Source of the DNA: Punica granatum
Taxonomy: Eukaryota > Streptophyta > Magnoliopsida > Myrtales > Lythraceae
Direction of reading: 5' to 3'
Assembly (NCBI RefSeq): GCF_007655135.1
Contig: NC_045130.1
Span: 35,150,605 to 35,214,604, forward strand
Length of the DNA: 64,000 bases
How positions within the stretch are numbered: the first letter of the stretch is position 1; every line of letters starts with the position of its first letter. The position numbers and the translations under genes were made by a program. The notes under the pieces were generated by a model that saw only the letters and a program-made list of their open reading frames with translations, was not told where the DNA came from and searched no databases. Positions 35,352-46,567 of the stretch are shown here, in pieces.

Positions 35352-38300
35352 ATGGCGATGGAGGCTACCACCGCGTTCAAAGTGATGAACCAAGAGTTCG
35401 TGAAACTCGATCGATTTGACGACAAAAACTTCAACCGTTGGAAGGACAAAATGTTGTTCCTCCTTACCGTATTAAATGTGGCGTACGTTCTGGACCCGAA
35501 CCTGCAACCCTTGGAGGATCCCGCCCCCGAAGCAACCCCCGAGGAAATCGCAAAGGTGGCCGAACTCAAGAAGAAGCGCAAGAAAGACAAATTCACATGT
35601 CGTGAACACATCATCAACACTTTGTCCGATTGACTATACGATCTCTACATGTCGATGCAGTCCCCAATGGAGATATGGAAAGCTCTTAAGGAGAAATACA
35701 ATACGAGCTCTTAAGGAGAAATACAATACCGAGCGGTAAGGTACCGATAACTTTTTAATGATGAAGTATTTCGAATTCAAAATGCTCGATAATGTCCCTA
35801 TCATGGATCAAGTCCATGAACTACAAATCCTTGTAAGCAGGCTTCGTGACCTGAAAGTTATTATTCCGGAATCGCTACAAGTCGGGGCTATCATCTCTAA
35901 GTTACCCTCGTCTTGGAATGATTATCGGAAGAAACTCCTGCATATGGCGGAGGATTTCACTGTGGAGAAAATACTTAGGCATTTGCGTATTGAAGGGGAA
36001 ACTCGGAAGCGCGATGCGGTGTATCTTTCCCAAGGTTCTAAGGTGAACCATGTGAGTGAGTACAAGAACTCTCGGAAAGGCAAGCGAAAGGCTACGTCCG
36101 AGACCGAGGACACGCAAGACGAGAAGAGAAAGTCTCGCAATTGCTATCATTGCAATAAGAAAGGGCACTACATTAAGGATTGTAAACTTCTCAAAAAGGA
36201 GAAAGATGCCACAATTTCCAAAGCCAATATGGTTGAGGACATGGACTTAGTGGCCATGGTTACTGGAGGAATCGAGAGCTTGGAGATTGGTATGATTACC
36301 GAACTCAACATAGCCATGACCGATAAGTCCTATAATTGGTGGCTCGACTCCGGAGCTACTGTCCATGTGTGTAACAACCGGCAACAATTCAAGAGCTATG
36401 AACCAGTGGCAAACCGTGAGGTACTTATGGGCAACCATCAATCGGTCAAGGTGCTCGGTCAAGGGACAGTGGAATTCAACTTTACATCCGGGAATAAATT
36501 GACTTTAATCAATGTGTTGCATGTTCCCGATGTAAGAAAGAATTTACTGTCTGCGAGTCTTTTGTGCAACAAGGGGTTCAAGGTTATATTAGAATCCGAT
36601 AAGTTAGTCTTGCTTAAGGGAGATATGTATTTGGGAAATGGATATTGTAGCGAGGGCATGTTCAAGTTGAGCATTGATATGAATAAAGCTAATTCTTCTG
36701 TTTATATTGTTGAATCTTATCCTTTGTGGCATGCGCGTTTAACACATTTTAATTTTAAAACTTTACAATATATGCAAAAGAATGGTTACATCAATCTAAG
36801 AGATGATAAACTTGTGGATAAATGTGAAATTTGTGTTCAATCAAAATTACCAAGAAACCGTTTCTTAAAAAATGTGAAAGAAATTCACAAGTGTTAGATT
36901 TGATCCATTCAGATGTTTGTGAATTAAATGGAATTCTAACAAGAGGTGAAAAATGATATTTTATCACTTTTATTGATGACTTCTCAAGATTTACTTATGT
37001 GTATCTTATGAGGAGTAAAGATGAGGCTTTTGGTATGTTTAAACGTTTTAAGAATGAGGTTGAGAATTTGTTTAACAAGAAAATCAAAGTGCTTCGTAGT
37101 GATAGAGGTGGTGAATACTTTTCCAATATATGTGATATATTTTGTGAGGAACAAGGTAAGGTACATGAGTGTTCCGCGCAGTATACTCCGCAACAAAATG
37201 GTTTGACGGAAAGAAAGAACCGTACCTTAGTGGATATAGTTAACTCGATGTTGTTAAATGCTAAACTTCCATATAACCTATAGGGTGAAGTATTATTGAC
37301 TGCGTGTCATATCCTTAATATGATACCATCGAGAAAATTCAAGGTATCTCCATATGAGTTATGGAAGGGTCGGAAGCCAAACTTAGATTATTTCAAAGTG
37401 TGGGGGTGTTTGGCTTATTAAAGAGTTTCCGACCAACAAAGAACAAAATTAGGACCAAGAGCCATTAAGGGTGTATTCGTTGGATATGCCCAACATTCTA
37501 AAGCTTATCGTGTTCTTGACTTAGTGTCAAATACGATAATTGAAACGAGAGATGTTGTATTCATTAAAAGTAAGTTTTCCGACGATTTAGTGGATTCGGA
37601 ACAAGAATATGAACCAATGATCTCAAGTGATGAAAACAAGAGACGTCTTTGTGACAATAAGGATACGGAGCCGAGGAAAAGTCAAAGAGTGAGAAAAGAA
37701 AAAGACTTTGGTCCTGATTTCATTTCCTCGCAATCTCTAGCGTATCTCGTTGAGGGAGATAGAGAATCCGTAATTAGAAAGATCCCCATAATGCTTAATG
37801 TGGAAGATGATCCACAAACCTATGGTGAAACCATGGCTTATAGGGATGCGGCATTTTGGAAAGAGGCAATCAATGATGAAATGGATTCAATATTGTTCAA
37901 CAATACTTGAGTCCTAGTTGATCTTCCTCAAGGATCAAAGCCTATCGAGTGTAAATGGGTGTTTAAAAGGAAGAATAACCCAACCGGATGTTCTCCGACT
38001 TTTAAGGCTAGATTGATGGCAAAAGGATTTAGACAAAATAAAGGCCTAGATTATTTTGACACCTATACACCGGTGGCTAGGATGACTTCCATTCGAGTCC
38101 TTATGGCACTTGCATCTATCCATAAGTTACATGTGCAACAAATGGATGTTAAGACGGTCTTTTTGAATGGTGATCTCGAAGAGGAAGTCTACATGGAGCA
38201 ACCGGAAGGCTTTGTGCTTCCCGGGAATGAACATAAGGTGTGTAAATTGATCAAGTCATTACATGGCTTGAAACAAGCGCCTAAACAGTGGCATGAGAAA

Positions 38301-39347
38301 TTTGACTCGGCTATTTTGTCATATAGTTTTTCGCATAATTGTGCGGATAAGTGTATTTACACTAAATTCACTAATAGGTAAGATGGAATTATTTGTCTCT
38401 ATGTGGACAATTTGTTGATCTTTGGGACGAATTTGGAAGGTGTTCGTGAGACCAAAGAGTATCTAGCCTCGAATTTTAAGATAAAATATCTCAACGAGGT
38501 AGATACAATCCTAGGTATAAAGGTGCAAAAGCATGAAAGGGGTTTTGCACTAAGCCAATCTCACAACATCGAGAAAGTATTGGAGAAGTTCAAACACTTG
38601 AATATCAAGGATTCAAACACTCCATTCGATCCGAACTTCAAGTTAAGTGAGAATAATGGCAGGGTTATAGCGCAATTATAGTATGCTAGCGCAATTGGAA
38701 GTCTACTGTATGCAATGCATTGCACTAGACCCAATATTGTATTTGCTGTGTGCAAATCGACGAGATTTACAAGTTGTCCTAGTACCGATCATTGGAAAGG
38801 AATTTGTATGATTCTTGGTTATCTTAAGAAGACCAAAAATTTGGGATTATTCTATGATGATTATCCTGCGGTACTAGAAGGTTACTCAGATACAAGTTGG
38901 ATTACGAGTCTAAGTGACAATAAGTCCACATCGGGATGGCTTTTTACGATTGGAGGTGGAGCCATTAGTTGGGCCTCCAAGAAACAAACTTGTATCTCAC
39001 ATTCAACCATGGAGGCTGAATTTATGGCCTTGGCGGCTGCCAGCAAGGAAGCGTAATGGCTAAGAGATCTCTTACTAGATATAAAGTTGTGGCTACAACG
39101 TAGGTTCGCCATTTCCGTATATTGTGATAATGAATCCACCATGTCTCGAGCATACAATAAGGTGTATAATGGAAAGTCTAGACATATAAGTTTGAGACGT
39201 GAGTATGTGAGATAATTGATTAGGGACGGTGTGATAACTGTTACCTATGTTAGGTCAATTGATAATTTAGCGGACCCATTGACGAAAAGTTTGTCAAGGG
39301 ATTTGGTTAAGAGTACCACCGCTAAGATGGATTTAAAACCATTATAA
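35352..39347 (+). pseudogene. Ty1/copia gag-pol polyprotein, multiply disabled
   Basis: The gag part starts at ATG 35352 (RFDDKNFNRWKDKMLFLL) and resumes at 35758, ending in a zinc knuckle CYHCNKKGHYIKDC. The protease motif is WLDSGATVHV. The pre-integrase zinc region has HARLTHFN and CEICVQSK. The integrase core spans about 36900-37500, reverse transcriptase about 37910-38700 (MDVKTVFLNGDLEEEVYMEQ) and RNase H about 38880-39240 (NKSTSGW). Breaks include a 25-bp tandem duplication at 35681-35729 that shifts the frame and is followed by a stop. There is another frame change near 36893 and further in-frame stops near 36955, 37282, 37420, 37908, 38380, 38680, 39055 and 39213. The reverse transcriptase YVDD box reads YVDN, so a catalytic Asp is lost. 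No functional product is possible. Confidence 0.93.
35681..35729 (+). repeat. 25-bp tandem duplication inside gag
   Basis: AGCTCTTAAGGAGAAATACA and the four following bases occur at 35681-35704 and again at 35706-35729. The extra 25 bases shift the gag frame. Confidence 0.93.
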
Positions 39348-39770
39348 TCGCGTCATTGATAATGTGAACCCTACCTCATTCTAGCCAAAAGTTAGTTTTG
39401 AGGTTCAAAGGGTAATAACAAGTTATCGAATGACACCGTGCACTAAGAATTAGGATTTAGTGCTTGAGTTTTAGTAGGATGAGTTTTACTCTTAATGGAT
39501 GGACATTAGTTGTCATGAAATCCACCTATATGGACATGAAATGGTGCCGCTTCAACGAGAGTTTTCTTTATGGTTTTTCTCGTATATATTCATGAAACGG
39601 GATGAGCACATGGCCATAACGGTGCTGAAGTAAATAAAACTCCTACTCGAATACTTTACGATTATGTGTGCGACTTTTCCGATATTGACTTTAAGAGTGA
39701 TGGTTCAAGTGACTAGCCATCAATCACTTTGTTGATACTTTGAGAGTTTGCACTAAGGGAGGGTTTAATC

Positions 39771-40398
39771 TGCGGACACCACTTTTTTATGCATGATCGT
39801 TATGCATGAATCACTTAGTGTGATTCATGAGTACTTGGACGAATTCGGGTTACAAAGTGAATGTTCATTTAATTAATGGATACATTTGAGTGCAAGACAA
39901 GTAATGTATATGAAAGTGACCATTCATGGGTGATATTTCATCTAAGAGTTACGTCCAATACGAGGGGTTTTAACTCTTCGATAGTGTCCATTCATGAGTG
40001 ATGTTTCATATAAGAGTTACTTCCAATACGAAGGGTTCTGACTCTTCGATAATGTCCATTCATGGGTGATGTTCCATCTAAGAGTTACGTTCAATATGAA
40101 GAGTTCTGACTGTTCGATAGTGTCTACTGAGTGCATATAAATAGAGAGACTATAGTCCTCAAATGATTAATCACAAATTCCAGAAGTTAGAGTGAGAATT
40201 AGGAAATTCCTCGATTTTGCTAATTGAAGGAATTTATAAAGCTTCGTTGTATTTCGGGAGGAACTTTGCCTTAACCCTCTAGCAACTAAAGTGTGGGAGC
40301 AAATAATTCTCTTTGGAAAGCGTCATTCGCGCGTCGAATCTTATCGTGTTAACCCCACATCGCTTCCGGATCGATCGTCTTCACACATCTAACCAACA
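39771..40398 (+). repeat. 3' LTR of the younger copia element
   Basis: Matches the 5' LTR from 39811 to 40398. A polypurine-like AAGGGAGGG lies at 39755-39763, so the LTR probably starts at TG 39771, but its first 40 bases are unrelated to those of the 5' LTR. Confidence 0.8.
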
Positions 40399-40403
40399 TA
40401 AGT
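40399..40403. repeat. Right target-site duplication of the younger copia element
   Basis: TAAGT, identical to 34694-34698. Confidence 0.85.
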
Positions 40404-41080
40404 CCCGTGGTGTTTGAAGAAAAATGCCTTGACCAGGATTATTTTTAAGATACCTAAGAACCCGAAGCGTTGCTTCTCAATTGGGTTGCCTTGGAGCCTG
40501 CATAAATTGAGAAAGAATGTGTACCAAATAACAAAGATTCGGTTGTGTGATAGTTAAATAAGTAAGTCTTCCCACAAGGCTCCTGTATTGCTACGGATTG
40601 GATATCAGCTCCCCCGAGTTGGCATCGGGGATGATGTTGTTGTTCTATGGGAAAAGCCGAGGGCTTGTTGCCCAACATACCGGTTTCAAATAAAATCTCA
40701 AGCACATACTTTCGTTGTGATAAGAAAAGACCCGAAGAATTTCGAGCCACCTCGATGCCAAGAAAGTACTTGAGTGGACCTAGGTCCTTCATACGAAAAT
40801 GCAGAGCCAAATAGCGCTTAAACTCGAGACAAGCCATTGGATTGTTACTCGTAAGAATCATATCGTCAACATATATCAATATCCTTAAGAAAACTTCTCC
40901 ACGTGAATAAATGAAAAGGGAATGATCGGCCTCCGATTGGGAAAAGCCATAACTGAGTGAGGCAACTGCAAACTTGGCATACCAGTTTCTCGAGGCTTTG
41001 CCGAAGACCATAGATCGATTTTCTCAACCAGCACACTTGCTTCGAGTTACTGCTGCGGAAGCCCGGTGGAAGCTGCAAAA
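40399..41080 (-). pseudogene. Older Ty1/copia element, reverse transcriptase part of pol
   Basis: Minus-strand copia reverse transcriptase. From the right, LPPGFRSSNSKQV and KSIYGLRQ are followed by a frame change near 41000. Next come YGFSQSEADHSLF, the catalytic box ILIYVDDMILTSN with YVDD intact, then DLGPLKYFLGIEVARN and LSQRKYVLEIL. After 40590 the frame decays but still resembles the RT to RNase H connection. The sequence is cut off abruptly near 41080 on its 5' side, so the N-terminal half of the polyprotein is missing. The remaining C-terminal end lies at 34203-34698. Confidence 0.88.
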
Positions 41081-41605
41081 ATACACAAAAGAAAAAGAAT
41101 CCCATCTTAATTAGGAAAATACAATAAAAGTAATAAATAAACAGAATAAAAAAGTGGGAGAAATTCTAGCGTCGCAGGTATATAGTCGCTCCTATAATTA
41201 ATTCGACGGCCTTTATTTGTTTTCATGTGAGAAAACGGACTGTTTGTAATGATTAACTACAAGGAAAAATCCTTATATAAATTTGGAGAAAGAAAAAAAT
41301 TGTGAAAAAAAGATGATTACTTGATTCACATTCAACGATGACAATTTACGACATGTTATTTCATTCTTTAATTTCAAGGACCGCATGTATATGCAGGGTT
41401 TCTTGACCTTATCAATTTGACCGATATTTCGACCTTATGTACTGGTAGGTCGACTCATTTAACTCGATTTGATGGTCCTCACTTTTCGCCTATTGACATC
41501 AACTGCACGGCATGCATTTTCCTTTAATTTCCAGTTCATTTCCGCTTATTATCTCTTCTTCATTCAACTATTTCTTTAGTCCGATGCAATCCCTTATTAG
41601 ATTAT
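41081..41605. other. Intergenic stretch
   Basis: No gene or clear repeat was seen. Confidence 0.3.
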
Positions 41606-41892
41606 AGAGAAAATTATCAAATCGATGCATTATATTGTCCACAATTCTCAGTTTGGTACATGAAAAATTTTTGCCATTAATTTCATAGATAACGTTTGAT
41701 TTTGTCTATTATAATGTCCAAAACGACATAATTGTTTATCTATATTTTTTAAAGATAAATATCAATACGACGTCGTTTTTGATATTTTGATAGACTGAAA
41801 CGAACGTTGTGTATAAAATTGATGTATAATTTTTTCATGTATCAGTTTGAGGGCCGTGAACAAATATGATTATCAATTTGATAGTTTTCTCT
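41606..41892. mobile_element. MITE, 287 bp
   Basis: Inverted termini AGAGAAAATTATCAAAT (41606) and ATTTGATAGTTTTCTCT (ending 41892) pair almost perfectly. Pairing continues inward through CAGTTTG/CAAACTG, GTACATGAAAAA and an AACGTT block. Identical 7-mers AGATTAT flank the element (41599-41605 and 41893-41899). There is no coding content. Superfamily is uncertain because of the duplication length. Confidence 0.75.
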
Positions 41893-43019
41893 AGATTATA
41901 TGATCAGTACCCTGAAAGATTTTTAAATGCAGTAGGTTCGATTTTCTGAGGACGATGAATTCTCCAACGAGGAATGGATTCCATTTTCCGATTATTTTGG
42001 AAAAATATCCCACCTTTTACCCCTCGTTTATGCTTTAGCTTTCTTTCTTTTAGAGATACCTTTTGTTTCCTCTGCTTTAATTTCTTTTGGCCCAAATTGA
42101 TGGCTGAATGACCTTCAATTATCCAAAAAATAATAAAAAAGATTCCATTCGGCTTAGTTTATGGTAATAGAATATATAAGATAAGACACAATAAATAAAA
42201 TATATTCTTTTTTCTTTCGCTTGTTATATGGGTGGCATATGAGTACAAGTAATGAGTATAGTATGAGATAGATAGAGTAAATAAAAGATTTTCATTGCAT
42301 GAGATTATAGAAATAAACAGAGTAAATAAAATATTTTCTTCTCTTTGGGCTAGTAAGAGAGACATATGAGTATATCTTGAGATACGCCGGAAGCAAATTT
42401 TTTTTTTCGATTATAAGGAATGTTCATAAATATAATATAATGAAATATAAATTTTAAAAACTAACAAAGGGGTCTATCCAAAAAAATTAATAACCGGACA
42501 CATGTAGTCCTATAATGAGTATTAAATTTATAATCTCTCGATTAGTAAACGAAAGTGTGTATCACTGCGTTACGTTTTCTTCAATAAACAAAAGTTTCTT
42601 GGCTCCAAATTGAGCGTGTAATTACGCTTAAAAGAATTTCTTATATAAATAATTACTTATCATCCTTTAACTTTATAATGCTTTCATTAGATTTATATAA
42701 ATTAGAATATGGATATCCGTAGGATCTAAAATCTAGCAAATCTTTAGAGAATTTCGTACACTGGTACAGTACATGCCGTAATATTTATTAACTCATATAA
42801 ATGCCAATCCAATCAGTGGGATTCTAAAATTGCTTAAGCACAATTTTTATACTCTTTTTTAACTTTTGTAGATTTTCTGAACTTGTTCCCCATTGGTAAA
42901 GATTCTGAGCTCATTAAAAATCTATCATGCATATTGCATGATATGATAGTTGACATGCAAGTAAATAATAACTCATAAAAAGTAATATTAGCTAATAAAG
43001 AGGGTTAGGTTAGTAAATG
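41893..43019. other. AT-rich intergenic stretch
   Basis: No supported gene. A duplicated AT-rich segment with AGAGTAAATAAAA lies at about 42200-42340. Confidence 0.3.
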
Positions 43020-44209
43020 ATGGTTTTCTTTTAAGGGGTAATCAGCTCTATATTCCTGAATGTAGTTTAAGGACCCACATTATTCAGCAGCTACACGACG
43101 AGGGTCATGTGGGGAGAGACAGGCCTTGCATTTGGTCCAGATATCCTATTTCTGGCCTATGATTCGTAAAGAGGTGGAGAAGTACGTGCAGCACTGTAAG
43201 GTTTGTCAAGTGTCCAAGGATTCTGCAACTAATGCGGGGTTGTACATGCCCCTGCCGATTCCCTCGTAGCCATATGTGTATATTAGTATGGATTTCGACC
43301 TCGGCTTGTCTCGTACCCAGCGAGGCCATGATTTTATATATGCGGTCGTTGACAATTTTTCCAATATGACACACTTTATTCCATGCAAAAAGACTACTGA
43401 TGCTGTGCGGATTGCTCAGTTGTATTTTTAGGAGACTTACCGTTTGCATGGTTTACCCGTCTCTATTGTGTCTGACAGGGACACCCGTTTCTTGAGTCAT
43501 TTCTGGCGGAGCCTCTGGAAGATAGTGAACACCCAGTTGAACTTCAATACGGCTTATCACCCGCAGACAGATGGGCAAACAGAGGTGGTTAACAGGTCCT
43601 TGGGCAATCCATTGAGGGGTCTAGTAGGGGAGCACGTGAAAAGCTGGGACCAGAAGTTGAGCCAAGCAGAGTTTGCGCACAATCGCGGTGTTAATCGCAG
43701 CACCAGCTTTAGTCCCTTCCAGGTGGTGTACTCCCAGAGGTCCCCTTAATCTGTTACCCATGTCGGATAAGACTAGGGTCCATGGAAAGGCGGCTGATTT
43801 CATTCACGGGCTTCAAAAGATTCATGAGGCAGTGCAAAATAATTTGGAGAAGGATGCTAGGAAATACAAAACCGCTGTTGACCGAAGGAGCAGGCACGTG
43901 GAGTTTGAAGTTGGCGATTTTGTCTGGGTTGTCCTTACCAAGGATAGTTTTTCTGTTGGTGATTACCACAAGCTCGCTACCAAAAAGATTGGTACCGTAG
44001 AGGTCGTAGAGAAGATCAATCCGAACGCCTATCGGCTTAAGTTTCCTTGCCACATTCGTACTGCCGATGTGTTTAATGTGAATCACCCGATTCCTTATGC
44101 AGGTGATAGCTCGGACGATGACGATTCGATGGCGAATTCTCTCAACCTTGGGGAGAATGATGCGGCAGAAGACATGACAAATCGGTATCTCAAGAAAAAC
44201 ATGTTCTGA
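43020..44209 (+). pseudogene. Ty3/gypsy integrase fragment, frame-broken
   Basis: A 3' fragment of a gypsy polyprotein. The HHCC integrase zinc region is near 43060-43240 (HDEGHVG, then two Cys in another frame). The integrase core at 43444-43749 has PVSIVSDRDTRFLSHFW with a catalytic Asp and NTAYHPQTDGQTEVVNR with the region leading to the catalytic Glu. After a frame change near 43740, a C-terminal chromodomain-like tail continues to a stop at 44209 (VGDFVWVVLTKDSF, HIRTADVFNVNH). A stop near 43267 and two or more frame changes mark it as dead. Everything upstream of integrase is absent. Confidence 0.88.
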
Positions 44210-44590
44210 CGACCCTGTTTCGAGAGAAACGACCTCCGGAACACAACTCACGGTCTTTGGCCGTGAAAAGACAAGATTTAGGCCGGATTCCATCATTTAA
44301 GGCATCAAACGGACATTTTTATATTATTTGGGCTTTTAAACAATTTTAGGAAATTTTTTATGTCTTTCGTGTAATTTAGGCGTTTTAATTTCTATTTAAA
44401 CATTGTAAAACCCTAGGGTTTAACAGTGGTCTTTTTGATCATTCAATAAATTTTGGAGCTACCGTGCTCTTTGCCTATTCTCGGATTCGATTCGAATTGG
44501 ATGCCAATTTCCTAAGAATTAGAAGAATTAATAGGGATTGAAAGTTGTAGTTTCGGTATTCTGCAGAATCAACGGGTCTGTGACAAGTTG
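44210..44590 (+). repeat. Possible 3' LTR remnant of the gypsy element
   Basis: Directly follows the gypsy pol stop and looks like LTR sequence (an AAACCCTAGGGTTT palindrome, then TTCAATAAATTTTGGAGC, a polyadenylation-like context). No second copy is in the window, so its limits cannot be set. Confidence 0.4.
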
Positions 44591-44973
44591 TTCACGTGTG
44601 CACTGCATCAGTTAACTTTTTTTTTTGCCACACTTGTTAATCATTTCAAAATCTTGATTTTGCTTAATTATTGTTGTTGCAAATGCAATTTTCACCGATT
44701 TGTTAATAAATGTTTATGGAAACTGTTATATTTATTCTCTATGTCAAGTATCAATTATAATTTTAGCAGTTTTAAATTATCATCTTACAACATCTAATTT
44801 ATTTTAAAATCAACACATATTTTTTAGTTATAATACTTTTTTTTAAATTTAGCCCCTTGGTATTTGGAAACCAATGGCTCCAACTAATTAAATTCAATTT
44901 ATAGTAGAGTTGAGTCAGTCTACTAGGGAGTAAAACTCTCACAGTTTGGATAAGTCGTGGATCTCACGGAGAA

Positions 44974-44982
44974 AAGAAAATA
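44974..44982. repeat. Left target-site duplication of the foldback element
   Basis: AAGAAAATA, repeated exactly at 45988-45996. Confidence 0.85.
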
Positions 44983-45987
44983 GGGAAAAAGACAAAAACC
45001 CTCTTTTGCTTTGGGGTTGAGACAAATCACACCTTGTTCTTTTGTTTGGGATAAATCGCACCACGTTCTTTGTTCCGTCAGACATAGGGGGTTACGGCGT
45101 CAAATTATTTTTCATTTTCAGTCCTCAATCTTTAGCCTTCTAATCATTTTGGTTCTAAATCTTATTCTTTTATCATTCCTAAACTTTCTATTTTGTTTCA
45201 TTTTAATCCTACATGAAAATCGAAAGGGGAGGAGGGGTCAGGGCCGTCAATCGGCAACCCCGACCCCTCCACCGAGGTCGTTGGCGCCAACAGAGGACGC
45301 CGACGGCCTCTGTGGAGGAGTCGAGGTCACCGATTGGCGGCCCCGAATCGACCGGGGACAAGTCTGATGTCCCCTATCGATTCGAGGTTCGAGTCGCCAA
45401 CCGACGACCCCAACCCCTCCACCGAGGTCGCGGGCGTCTTCTGTGGGTGCGGGCGACCTCGGTGGAGGGATCGGGGTCGCCGATTGGCGGGCCGAATCCC
45501 AAATCGACCGGGGACCTCCGACTTGTCCCTGGTCGATTTGGGGTTTTGGCCGCCAATTGGCGACCCCGATCCCTCCACCGAGGTCGTCGGCGCCCACAGA
45601 GGACGCCGACGACCTCGGTGGAGGGGTCGGGGTCTCCGATTGGTGGCCCTGAACCCTGAATCGACCGGGGACAAGTCGGAGGTCCTCGGTCGATTCGGGA
45701 TTTGGGGCTGCCAATCGGAGACCCCGAATCGTCCTCTCCTTTCAATTTTCGTTTAGGACTAAAATGAAACAAAATAGAAAGTTTAGGATATGAATGATAA
45801 AAGAAAAAGATTTAGAATCAAAATAATTAAAAGGTTAAAAATTGAGGACTAAAAATGAAAAATAATTTGACGCCGTAACCCCCTATGTTTGACGGAGTAA
45901 AGAATATGGTGCGATTTGTCTCAAACGAAAGAACATGGTACGATTTGTTCCCACTTCAAAACACAATGGAGTTTTTGTCTTTTTCCC
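44983..45987. mobile_element. Mutator-type foldback element with GC-rich core, 1005 bp
   Basis: Terminal inverted repeats of about 250 bp start GGGAAAAAGACAAAAAC at 44983 and end in GTCTTTTTCCC at 45987. They pair through AAATCGCACCA, ACATAGGGGGTTACGGCGTC and AATTATTTTTCATTTTTAGT-like blocks to about 45235 and 45725. The flanking 9-bp repeats AAGAAAATA are perfect, which fits Mutator-type insertion. Between the arms lies a GC-rich core of three palindromic repeats. No transposase is present. The right end lies about 170 bases upstream of the PEPC TATA box. Confidence 0.88.
45250..45725. repeat. Triplicated palindromic GC-rich core of the foldback element
   Basis: Three copies, about 150-156 bp apart, each contain CCCTCCACCGAGGTCG (ACCGAGGTCG at 45271, 45421 and 45577) and its inverted partner CGACCTCGGTGGAGGG-like sequence, followed by an AATCGACCGGGGAC block. 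Each copy is thus itself a hairpin. All six frames stay largely open because of the base composition; none encodes a recognisable protein. Confidence 0.88.
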
Positions 45988-46155
45988 AAGAAAATATTGA
46001 CGTAATAGTCTGACTCTTTTAAAAAGTAAAAAAGCCCTAAGAAAAAAAGAAAATAGAAACAAAATGACAAAAGCCAAAGAAAAGAGGCGGAAAAAGAAAA
46101 AAGAAAAAGAAAAAAAGAAAATGTTGGAAATGCACACCATTCTGCTCGAGCTCTC

Positions 46156-46161
46156 TATAAA
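46156..46161 (+). promoter_or_regulatory. TATA box of the PEPC gene
   Basis: TATAAA in the context CTCTCTATAAAAGGCACG, followed from about 46190 by a CT-rich leader typical of plant core promoters. The ATG lies about 410 bases downstream. Confidence 0.8.
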
Positions 46162-46567
46162 AGGCACGAATCCACCACAGCTTCACTCTGCCTCTCTCTG
46201 ATCTCTGTCTTCTTCTATCTCTCTGCGAGTCCAATCTCTTGTGATCCTATCATCATCATCCTCCTTCCTCTTCCCCTGTCACTTTCTCGTGGAAAGATCG
46301 AAAGGGCGGTGTGCCTTTTTGCTACGATCTTCCCACTCCCATATATATAACTAACCCTTCACGAGATTCACTCCCACCTCCTCCCTCCCCCACCCCAAAT
46401 CTCCGTTCCTTTCTCTCTGGGTCAATTTTCCAATCGAATCCTTGCGTTTTTTGATAATTTGCTCGTGCCCAGTTGAAGCTTCTGCCTTCTTGGTCATAAA
46501 GGAAGCAGCTTTGGAACGGTTGACAATATATACATATATATAGAGAGAGGAGGGGAGACGGGAAGAA

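Larger units (their letters stand above)
34699..40398 (+). mobile_element. Ty1/copia LTR retrotransposon, 5.7 kb, nested in an older copia element
   Basis: The element starts TGTTGG at 34699 and ends CCAACA at 40398, with a 5-bp target duplication TAAGT on both sides. The LTRs share 588 bp without an indel and with about 40 mismatches by hand count (near 93 per cent identity), so the insertion is not recent. Gene order gag, protease, integrase, reverse transcriptase, RNase H defines Ty1/copia. The polyprotein has many stops. It lies inside the pol gene of an older copia element in the opposite orientation. Confidence 0.95.

Noticed and set aside
35331..35352. A tRNA-Met type primer binding site
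   Set aside because: No TGGTATCAGAGC-like sequence follows the LTR, and the leader-complementary segment occupies the position instead.
39730..39770. 3' LTR starting at TGTTGATAC near 39730
   Set aside because: It would place the polypurine-like tract inside the LTR and does not align with the 5' LTR start; kept only as an uncertainty.
45213..45772. Several open frames of 115-155 codons on both strands
   Set aside because: Produced by the GC-rich triplicated palindromic core of the foldback element; all frames are open for composition reasons and none has a domain.
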